This document shows positions 44,601 through 52,053 of a stretch of DNA of 64,000 bases, piece after piece. Source of the stretch: Adiantum capillus-veneris (taxonomy: Eukaryota > Streptophyta > Polypodiopsida > Polypodiales > Pteridaceae); assembly GCA_014529385.2 (NCBI GenBank), contig CM043962.1, positions 47,427,098 to 47,491,097 of the forward strand, read 5' to 3'. Below the pieces are notes generated by a model. The model had not been told where the DNA came from. It did no database searches and saw only the letters and a program-made list of their open reading frames with translations. A program made the translations under genes and the position numbers. How positions within the stretch are numbered: the first letter of the stretch is position 1; every line of letters begins with the position of its first letter.

Positions 44601-45797
44601 AACCTACAACACAACAATATTCAACCAAACATATGTCTTAAAATCCCAAATATAAATCAGCGCCAGCATAATGTCTTAAAACCTGAAGTACAAATCAGTA
44701 AAACGTGAAAGAATAGAATCATACCTGACATAGGATCCAAGCTCGTCATTGCCCCTTGAGAACATTGTCCTCTCCAGCCTGTAAAGCTCCAAACCACCCC
44801 TCATTGAGAAATTTACCTTGAAAAAAAGCGCAAAGCGCATCTGGCATCCATGAGCATGTTGAATGCTAAAGTCAATGTCACCCAAAATTGCCTCTTCCAT
44901 GCTCAGCCCGATCACGGAAGCTATTTTCTATCTTTGCAAACGCCACCAGCAACTGATCTTCGCATTGCAACCAAAACAGCATTTTCTGTGCTCTTAAAGA
45001 TAGGGTTTCGGACAATGTCGAAAGGAACCTCGCAAATACCTGTGCTTGCAATCCCTAGATCTTGCTCTTTCTTAATCATCCTATCAAAACAGCGGAACAT
45101 ACCCATTAAAGTATTGGACGGGAACAAGCCATCACCTTGCTTGCACACTACCAAAAAAAACTTTGAAAGCATGACATTTAGCTCTCGAAGATATATCTTC
45201 TCCAAAGGTATTTCACAATCCAAACCATTTAGCTTCCTCCATGTGTCAAATTTCTTGCACGCCCATTGGTCTTTTTGTTTGGTGGCACTCTTTGCCACAT
45301 TCTGAAGTTCCATCTCAGAATCACCATCTAAAATGAGAAAACTTGAATTACCCACAGCTTGAACCTTGTTTCCAACATAAGAAGGCTCTGATTGTGGTAG
45401 AGCAACACCTACCATGGAATCTGTATGGTGTAGAAGAATTACCCTCTCTACTCTTGCAAGCAGCAGGTGAATTGAAGTCGAATTGTTCGAGGCCTTGCTT
45501 GTTGGCCATACAAATGCCATGTTGAAGCTCTACAGGTGACGAAACATTTCTGCCATACTGAAGCTATGCAGGTGAAGTGGCGTTTTGGAGTTGTACTACA
45601 GAAGAAACATCACCACCATGTTGAACTTCAAAGGCAATAGCCTTGCTTCCCATACCTACGCCACGCTGATGCTTTGCAGAGACATAACCCTTACAGTTAA
45701 GGGGTCTCGTACTGGACATACCCGCATGATGTTGAAGATCTGCAAAAGAACAACCTAAATCATCAGGAAGCAGACAAGAGGACGGCCCATTATCCAT
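41672..45797 (-). pseudogene. Tyrosine-recombinase-like gene (QRICH1/Crypton, DUF3504-like), split by a solo LTR
   Basis: Minus strand, start MDNGPSSCLL at 45797. A glutamine- and serine-containing N-terminal region with imperfect LQHG-V-SS-LQ repeats leads to WACKKFDTWRKLNGL and LYL-type helices with SKFFLVVCKQGDGLFPSNTL (about 45100-45280). This resembles the N-terminal domain of QRICH1/ZMYM-type proteins, which derive from Crypton recombinases. Next come FALFF...NFSMRGGLELYRLE (about 44780-44830), an exon with FVFLQPISSPRTK (about 44400-44440), an SLR box in KFSNKSLRNACVTR (about 44150-44200), then MMVIDHKRATSYDNYD (44080-44125), matching the R, H and Y regions of a tyrosine recombinase. 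A further exon is split at 43583/41990 by a gypsy solo LTR and runs to TGA at 41672. Stops at about 45564 and 44143 and a frameshift near 44920 show decay. The usual H of H-x-x-R is replaced by K. Introns are indicated by donor CAG/GTATGA near 44735 and AAG/GTGATT near 44398. Confidence 0.68.
41990..43583 (+). mobile_element. Solo LTR of the Gypsy-B family
   Basis: 1594 bp, TGTCATAAAATC to TTCCATTACA, closely similar to the Gypsy-B 3' LTR at 21582-23090. Perfect 5-bp target duplications TCTTA lie at 41985-41989 and 43584-43588. No internal gypsy sequence adjoins it. Removing the LTR and one TCTTA restores an open minus-strand exon of the recombinase-like gene, so the insertion is in coding sequence. 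Confidence 0.96.
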
Positions 45798-45839
45798 CCC
45801 CGACCGCCAGTCGCCACGTGGTCGTTGGATTCCAAGGAA

Positions 45840-46440
45840 AGGTCAGCAAGAGAGCTTTCCCTACACCTTGACTTTTTTTATTGGTGGCCAGGTTGGGATG
45901 TTCACCCGCTCCCACCAACAGGTCCACCCTCGCCCTGCCTCAGGACTAAGTAACACGGGGTCTTAAATGAAGACCCCGTCATAGGATCGGCGGCGAGCAA
46001 CGATGCGCACAAAAGCAGAGGCACGGAGTGCCATCCGATTTTAAACGGCTTGTCCATGTTCACTTTTTGTGTCCATGTTTCCTTTTTAGCATTTTCGTTT
46101 ACTTTATATGTTTATGTTTTTCCCTCTTGGACAACCAAACATCCGCATGCATGTGGTTAGGACGTGTGCCTCTCACCGCGCTCGCTTGGGTTCAAATCCC
46201 GACCGGGTTCCAATTCTGCTCACGGTGACTTTTTGTCTGTCGTCCGCCGTCGTTGAGATCCCCCCCACTTACCCTCAGCCGTTGATCACACCGCTTGGGG
46301 TCATTTAAGTCGTTGAGATCCTCCCCACTTACCCTCAGCCGTTGATCACACCGCTTGGGGTCATTTAAGACCCGTGCCACTTAGTCATGAGGCTCACCCT
46401 GCTTCAGCTAGGACATCGTTTCGTACATGAGTTATTATTG
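45840..46440 (+). promoter_or_regulatory. Repeated leader region upstream of the NLR gene
   Basis: Contains copies of a block of about 50 bp, TTATTRGTGGCCAGGTTG / CAGGTTCACCCGCTC / CCAGGTCCACCCTC, at about 45876 and 46445. Related copies occur at 34251 and 34443 before the TIR pseudogene. GACCCCGTC and ACACGGGGTCTT form a short inverted pair at 45953-45980. I infer a duplicated promoter or 5' leader; no TATA box can be assigned with confidence. Confidence 0.4.
46249..46369 (+). repeat. 60-bp tandem duplication
   Basis: GTCGTTGAGATCC ... GGGGTCATTTAA occurs at 46249-46308 and again at 46309-46368 with one or two differences. Confidence 0.93.
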
Positions 46441-46619
46441 GTCGTCGATTTTTTAATTAGTGGCCAGGCTTGCAGGTTCACCCGTTCGCGCGTCGACCAG
46501 GTCCACCCTCCATAGATGGAAAGAGAGAGAGAGAGAGAGCGCTCATAGCTGGCGGACAAAGGAGCTCTCCAATATGGGGGGGGGGGAGAGAGATATCTCC
46601 CAATTTGCCATCGATAAGC

Positions 46620-47207
46620 ATGCAGCAATCCAGCAGCTGTGTCTCGGACATTTTCCTTTCTCATAGTGGCGCTCAGAAGGGCTTTGCCAAGGATCTGTAT
46701 CGAACGCTCACCAGCCATGGCTTTTCCACCTTTTTTGATCAGAATCGGGATAGCTTACCCCTAGGTGAAGACTTCCCTCGTCACATCCTAACTGCAGCTT
46801 CCGCTTGTAAACTGGCTCTCGTTGTCTTGTCTGATGAGTATCTGTCTTCCAAATGGCCGATGATTGAGCTTTGTGCCGTTATGCATGCTACGCCGTCTGT
46901 CAAGATCTTGCCCCTCTTCTTTCGCCTCGTCCCTGACGACCTCAAGAGGAAGGGAAACCTCAAGAAGTGGCACAGCAAATGGAGAGCGTTTGCAAAGCAG
47001 GATAAACGGATCAGTCTGATGGAGTGGGAAAAGGCTGTCCAATCTCTGCGCTCGCTACATGGACTCGCTTACGATGCTACTGGCCAAGAGGGAGAGCTCA
47101 CATACATTGAAAGGATTGTGAACAATATTCTCAGCTCTCAAGGGCCGCTCGCTCCACGCAAAATGTTTGAGACCAGCTACGTGAAAGGCAGAGATCGCCT
47201 CTGTAAG
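46620..47207 (+). CDS. NLR exon 1: TIR domain
   Basis: 196 codons from an ATG at 46620 (MQQSSSCV); an in-frame ATG at 46470 exists, but the sequence before 46620 is low-complexity leader. TIR landmarks: DIFLSHSGAQKGFAKDLY (beta-A), FSTFFDQNRDSLPLGEDFPR (BB-loop region), CKLALVVLSDEYLSSKWPM followed by IEL. The glutamate in this IEL aligns with the catalytic glutamate of plant TIR NADases. The exon ends in phase 0 at CTGTAAG followed by GCAAGT, a consensus GC donor; the alternative GT at 47203 would lead to an early stop in exon 2. Confidence 0.85.
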
Positions 47208-47250
47208 GCAAGTAGTCTCTCCACCAGATCAACCTTAATAAATATTAAAA

Positions 47251-47746
47251 GGGAAAATTACGAAAATACCCCTCTAATTTCTGGAAATTCCCAAGATACC
47301 TCTCAAATTTTAAAAATTCCCAAATTACCCTTGTATCTATTTTAGTTGGATTGTTCACGATTTCCTAATCTTTATTTTTTTTGACAATGGAGATCTGTTT
47401 TTAAATGCTTAGCATGTAATTTGTCACAAATTACCTCCCAAAAAAAAACAATTATGTCTCAAAATAATGAAGCAATTCATCTCCAAAGCCTACATAACCA
47501 GCTCAAATTCTAGTTTTAGTATCTTGTATTGATAGACAATCAGTCTTCTTATGAAAGCTACAAAAAAATTTATCTTCAAAGATAAATTTACTCTCACAAC
47601 CAAGGGTATTTTGGGAATTTTGGAAAATTTGAAGGGCATTTCGGGAATTTATGACAAAATATGAGGGGTATATTGGGAATTTTTGAAATTTGAAGGGTAT
47701 TTTTGGGAATTTCCACAAATTAGAGAGATATTTTGGTAATTTTCCC
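47251..47746. mobile_element. Non-autonomous MULE (MITE) in NLR intron 1
   Basis: 496 bp with terminal inverted repeats beginning GGGAAAATTACGAAAATACC on the left and GGGAAAATTACCAAAATATC as complement of the right. The TIRs extend about 90-150 bp and consist of AATTCCCAAAATACCC-type repeats. Perfect 9-bp target duplications ATATTAAAA lie at 47242-47250 and 47747-47755. The termini match the autonomous-type MULE at 36644-41560, which could have supplied transposase. Confidence 0.95.
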
Positions 47747-47812
47747 ATATTAAAATTCCTTCTCATTGTCATATCTCTCAATATATATTAATTGTGTCTC
47801 TCTGCTGCACAG

Positions 47813-47961
47813 ATTATTTCGGGTAAGTATGAGGAGATGAAGGAACTAGCGTCGCAAGTCCACAATCCTCATGATTCATTAACCTCGCCCACTTTGTCTA
47901 GATTCACTTGTGTATTGGGTCTCTATGGACTTCCAGGGAGCGGCAAGTCCACTTTGCCGCA
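47813..47961 (+). CDS. NLR exon 2: P-loop
   Basis: Acceptor TGCTGCACAG at 47812, then IISGKYEEMKELASQVHNPH and VLGLYGLPGSGKSTLP. GLPGSGKST is the Walker A (P-loop) of NB-ARC, here with P-G-S in place of the common M-G-G-I. It ends at CCGCA/GTGAGG, a good donor; read through, the next codon would be TGA at 47963. The phase agrees with exon 1 if its GC donor is used. Confidence 0.8.
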
Positions 47962-48046
47962 GTGAGGCCAGTGGACACAGTGCAAATAGAATCTGTCAAG
48001 TTTGAATTGGCATGGTTGTTTCTTTTTGGGTAGAGAAAGTGGCACA

Positions 48047-48197
48047 TCTATACTATATATTAAGCAGATAGACATTCAAGGGGCCACGTGGCGCAGTTTA
48101 CCTCATCCGGTAGTGTGGCTTTGCAGCTACTCCGGTAACACTGAGGACAGTGCACGCTATAGAGAGAGAGGCGGCCGAAGGCCGCTAGCCACACTAG
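48047..48197 (+). mobile_element. Mini-Helitron (non-autonomous)
   Basis: 151 bp beginning TCTATACTATATATTAAGC and ending CTAG. A GC-rich hairpin lies just before the end (GCGGCC-GAA-GGCCGC at 48171-48185), followed by 8 bases and CTAG/T. It sits between A (48046) and T (48198) with no target duplication. All are diagnostic of Helitron rolling-circle transposons. It lies in the NLR intron after the P-loop. Confidence 0.85.
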
Positions 48198-48284
48198 TAA
48201 CTTTGATAGGAATGCGGATACTTCCCCATCTGCATTATTATTAAGTCCTTAAAACATGACCTCATTTTTAAGTTTGAAAAACTT

Positions 48285-48290
<6 letters not shown>

Positions 48291-48328
<38 letters not shown>
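48291..48328 (+). repeat. (CT)n microsatellite
   Basis: About 19 units immediately before the triplicated exon-like unit. Confidence 0.93.
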
Positions 48329-48330
<2 letters not shown>

Positions 48331-48919
48331 GCCCGATGGTGTAAAGCTTTATAAGCTCTCCTAGATGCACAAGCATCTACAGTCGCGGCAGCCCTTCTCC
48401 ATAACATCGTGCTCGACAACTGGTTTTAGAGAGAAGTCATGCAGGTCATCACCCAATGCTTAGGAATCACTTAGGTCCAACCTGCAGAATTTTGTCGTTC
48501 CCTCTGTACAATCTTGCCGGATGGTGTGAAGCTTTATAAGCTCTCCTAGATGCACAAGCATCTACAGTCGTGGCAGCCCTTCTCCATACCATCGTCTTTT
48601 TCCACGGATGTGCTCGACAACTGCTTTAAGAGCGAAGTCATGCACTCATCACCCAATGCTTAGGGATCACTTAGGTTCAACCTGCAGAATTTTGTCGTTC
48701 CCTCTGTACAACCTTGCCCGATGGTGTGAACCTTTATAAGCTCTCCTAGATGCACAAGCATCTACAGTCCCGGAAGCCATTCTCCATAACATCGTTTTTT
48801 GCCACGGATGTGCTCGACAACTGGTTTAAGAGCGAAGTCCTGCGGGTCATCACCCAATTCTTAGGAATCACTTAGGTCCAACCTGCAAAATTTTGTAGTT
48901 CCCTCTGCACAATCTTGCA
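48331..48919 (+). repeat. Triplicated exon-like unit of the NLR (185, 200 and about 200 bp)
   Basis: Three tandem copies (48331-48515, 48516-48715, 48716-48919), each opening ATGGTGTRAASCTTTATAAG and ending CCCTCTGYACAAYCTTGC. Copy 1 lacks about 15 bp present in the others. Each contains an acceptor-like GGCAG or GGAAG, then codons for ALLHNIV, DNWF-x-x-EV-x-x-VITQ and VQPA-x-FC-x-SLCTIL. These fit the NB-ARC stretch that should follow the P-loop (RNBS-A). The same TAG lies after LGIT in all three. Confidence 0.75.
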
Positions 48920-48970
48920 TGGCCTTGGGACGTGAATATAAGAGAGATGAGATGCAAGAATTCTGCAGGT
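48917..48970 (+). pseudogene. End of the RNBS-A-type exon
   Basis: After the third unit the frame continues HGLGREYKRDEMQEFCR and meets GCAG/GTTGCA, a possible donor. It links the triplicated unit to the intron that ends at 49147. Support is by frame only. Confidence 0.4.
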
Positions 48971-49046
48971 TGCACCCAATCTAGTGTAACTCACAATATT
49001 GTGTTTCATAAATTTTACTGGTATTTACAAATTTACACTTACTTTT

Positions 49047-49050
<4 letters not shown>

Positions 49051-49108
<58 letters not shown>
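49051..49108 (+). repeat. Compound microsatellite (CT)n-(AC)n in an NLR intron
   Basis: CT run 49051-49084 followed by AC run to 49108, about 40 bp upstream of the exon 4 acceptor. Confidence 0.95.
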
Positions 49109-49147
49109 AACGTGAGAGACTTATAAGTGATTGGTTTGAGATTGTAG

Positions 49148-49840
49148 GTTGTGTCTTTACTCAAGGATCATTCACTTTCGAAGACACCAATGTTCGTAGC
49201 AATGGACAACATCTCTGCCGATCAGTCATCGGAAGAACTGCAAAGAATCCTCCATTATGTCATTGGGCTAGGTAGCCAAGTGCTCCTCACAGCCGGCACC
49301 TTTGATATTTTAAGGCCAGCACTAAAAAGAATGCAACACCTGATGTGTAATTGCATCTGCGATAGCATGCGCATGCCCAGTATAGACGAAGATGAAGCTA
49401 CTAATCTCCTGTTGGAAACAATGAGCCTAGGAGGTGACTCTGCACCACATCAACTTGATATTGGCCTGGGGCAGGAGGAGGAACAAGTGGTGCGCAATAT
49501 TCTGCGCATGTGTAGTTTCGGTAGAAAAGATTTCTTGCCTTTGGTTGTTAAGAGAATGGGTGCCATGCTGGTAAGCAATGAGAGAGATGTAGATAGATGG
49601 GCTAGAGATCAAAAGAGGTTCTGGAGCTCATTCAACAACAAAGTTATGGAGGCATACAGGGAGGATGTGGTGCAAGAGCTCATTCTTAAGAGCTTCAAGG
49701 ATTCATTGGATGAGGAGCTCCAACTGCTGTTTCTGGATGTGGCTCTTTTTATTCAACCTTCTTATTTTCAAGGCAGTTCGCACGAGTGGTCCATCCTAGG
49801 CTTCATGCACGGAAGAGATGAAGCAATTGTTCGGGAACTG
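49148..49840 (+). CDS. NLR exon 4: NB-ARC kinase-2 to ARC2
   Basis: 231 codons, phase 0 at both ends (acceptor GATTGTAG, donor AACTG/GTAAAT). Motifs in order: kinase-2/Walker B-like PMFVAMDNI (D for ATP hydrolysis), RNBS-B-like LGSQVLLTAGTFDI, a DEDEATNLLL segment, GLPL-like RKDFLPLVVKRMG, then the ARC2 helices IL-x-SFKDSLDEELQLLFLDVA. The frame is fully open. The kinase-2 motif is degenerate, with only one clear aspartate. Confidence 0.82.
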
Positions 49841-49936
49841 GTAAATTATAGCATTTCTGTTAACTTTTGTTTTGTTGAGCAAGGGAAACTCCAGGCTCAT
49901 ATTCGTATAATTACTGTGGCATCCATGTTATAACAG

Positions 49937-50394
49937 GTACGACGTCTCAAAAGGCTGTGCTTTATCGAGGCAATCGATGAGACAGGTCGTATCCTTGTCC
50001 ATGATATTTATTTGAACTTTGCCAAGAGTATCCAAGAGAAAAGGTTTGTATGTCGGTCTTATTATGTAAGTAGGCAATGTAGCGACTCCCATGCAGTAGA
50101 AGTAGACCTGGAGCTGGAGGAAAGGGGTGCAGAATGGCCAGTACGAGCCATGATTTTAGAAGTGGAAGCAGTGTGTGAGACAATTTGCCTGAGGAATTTC
50201 TCAAGCTTGAAAAGTGTCGTCATCAGAAATTGCAGATCGTTGCTGAAAGTGAGAATTGCAGGGCTAACCTCTCCTGTGAGCCTAGACATCATAGGCTTCG
50301 ACGGGACCCCACTATTGGAGTGCAACGACCTTGATGTTTATGCATCTATGCAGAATATGAAGAGTCTGAATCTAATATCCGCAAATACACTAGT
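49937..50394 (+). CDS. NLR exon 5, first part: MHD-like motif and start of LRR
   Basis: Acceptor TATAACAG, then VRRLKRLCFIEAID and ETGRILVHDIYLNFAK. VHD takes the place of the conserved MHD motif that binds the nucleotide. A linker with ERGAEWPVRAMILE follows, then the first LRR-like units (FSSLKSVVIRNCRSLLKV, MQNMKSLNLI). Coding is cut at 50394 by Copia-C. Removing it and one CTAGT restores the frame at 55380. Confidence 0.82.
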
Positions 50395-50684
50395 TGTGGA
50401 AAGTGCAAGTGCACTTTACACCTAAGCGGAGTTCAAACCTCACCATAGATACCTTATCCCTACAACGGTAGATTGCTTATCCAAGCCTATAAAAGGAACT
50501 CCCCTTGTATTGTTCCCAAGCAGTTGTTGTGTGCAATTCAAATTCGAATTTCCCCCTCTACTTGGTGTCAGCTCTCCCTTCCCTTCTCTCTCACATCTCT
50601 CTCTCTTCTCTACCTTCATCTCTTTGTCTACTCTCTCCTTCTCTCCTCTCTCACTCTATCTTCTATATAGTACTCACGTTCACA
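50395..50684 (+). repeat. Copia-C 5' LTR
   Basis: TGTGGAAAGTGCAAGTGC to GTTCACA. The TATA box is at 50488-50494 (CCTATAAAAGG), followed by a long CT-rich R/U5. Confidence 0.94.
50488..50494 (+). promoter_or_regulatory. TATA box in Copia-C 5' LTR
   Basis: TATAAAA; the same box is at 55178-55184 in the 3' LTR. Confidence 0.7.
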
Positions 50685-50696
50685 TGGTATCAGAGC
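50685..50696 (+). other. Copia-C primer-binding site
   Basis: TGGTATCAGAGC directly after the 5' LTR, initiator Met-tRNA type. Confidence 0.92.
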
Positions 50697-50793
50697 TTTA
50701 GAACTTGAGCTCATAAGTACTCTACGAGCCTTCTCTCGAAGCAACGGCCTACTTTCACATCCATCTCTGACTTCCAAGGTTCACTCGGCTAGC

Positions 50794-52053
50794 ATGACTA
50801 GTGCCTCGTCACCTATGGTTGCAACCACCAAGTCAAGGTACTTCACCATTGACAAGCTCAATGGCAACAATTACAATGTATGGAAGCTAAGAATGGAGCT
50901 ATATTTGAAGCAACTTGGCCTCTGGAAGATTGTTTCTGGAGATGAAATAAGACCAAGTGAAGACGAGTACGCCTCCGACACGGAGCTACACTCGGCATTG
51001 CAAGGCCTTGTATCCAAAATCCATCAGGAAGAAGCTTTGAGAGACCAGTCTAATGGCTCTACTGCAGTGGCTCTAGCCACTCATATCAATTTCAGAAAAG
51101 GTGGTCCTAACCACCATTACAACAACTCAAGGCAGTTGCATAAAGGTGGTTCTAACCGCCCTAGAAATGCACCTTATAGTCAAGTACAATGCCACAACTG
51201 CAAGAAGTTCGGACACATTGCCAAGGATTGTAGGTCCAAAACCAAGCATCATGGCGGTAATCATGGAGGATTCAACAGACATAAAGCAAATGGAGGCTAT
51301 CATCACAAAGCTCATGCTCATTTCACTAATATTTCAAGCTATGATGGTGATATACACCCTACTTCTATACAACTTTTTTCTGCAAGCTTCAGCTCCTCTA
51401 AGCCACATCACAACTCTTCTATCTGGTATCTAGACACTGGAGCTACACATCACATGACATATCATTTTGATTGGCTTGCACACTACACTCCTCTTCAACA
51501 CCCACTTGAAGTCCTCATGGGGGATAGCAACATTCAACATGCTAAAGGATATGGCACTATTGCCATTACCCTACCAAGTGGCACTATAGCTCACTTAGCC
51601 AAGGTATACTATGTACCTGGTCTAAAGCAGAATCTGATCTCAGTAGGAGAACTCACCTCAAAGGGCATTACACTTTCTTTCACGCATGATAAGTGCACGC
51701 TGCATACAATTGACACAAATCACAAGCTCTCTATATCTTGCCCCAAGGAAGGACGCTTGTATCCTCTCGGCTCTAGCAAAGTCCAAGCCAAAGCACTTTC
51801 AACAGTCATCAATTCTCCTAAGCAAGAGGAGACACTTACTTGGCACTACAGGCTAGGTCATGGCTCGCAACAAGTGCTCAAAGATATGCAGCAGAAGGAG
51901 CTAGTGGTAGGTTTGCCAACCACAATTACACCAATTACATTTTGTGAAGCATGCGTATTGGGCAAAGCTAAGCATTTCAAGTTTCCAAGGTCAAAGTCCC
52001 ATACAGCTCAACCTCTTGAGCTTATCCACTCGGATTTGTGCAGCCCAATGTAG
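50794..52053 (+). CDS. gag-pro: Copia-C gag, protease and integrase N-terminus
   Basis: 419 residues from ATG 50794. Gag opens FTIDKLNGNNYNVWKLRMEL and is clearly shorter than usual: the middle of the UBN2 capsid domain is missing between about residues 75 and 100. Zinc knuckle CHNCKKFGHIAKDC (about 51190-51231), retropepsin WYLDTGATHHMT (about 51425), VPGLKQNLISVGEL, and the integrase HHCC zone (HYRLGH ... CEACVLGKAKH) follow. A stop at 52051-52053 ends it just after the first catalytic-core residues (LIHSDLCSP). Confidence 0.88.
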   Translation: MTSASSPMVATTKSRYFTIDKLNGNNYNVWKLRMELYLKQLGLWKIVSGDEIRPSEDEYASDTELHSALQGLVSKIHQEEALRDQSNGSTAVALATHINFRKGGPNHHYNNSRQLHKGGSNRPRNAPYSQVQCHNCKKFGHIAKDCRSKTKHHGGNHGGFNRHKANGGYHHKAHAHFTNISSYDGDIHPTSIQLFSASFSSSKPHHNSSIWYLDTGATHHMTYHFDWLAHYTPLQHPLEVLMGDSNIQHAKGYGTIAITLPSGTIAHLAKVYYVPGLKQNLISVGELTSKGITLSFTHDKCTLHTIDTNHKLSISCPKEGRLYPLGSSKVQAKALSTVINSPKQEETLTWHYRLGHGSQQVLKDMQQKELVVGLPTTITPITFCEACVLGKAKHFKFPRSKSHTAQPLELIHSDLCSPM

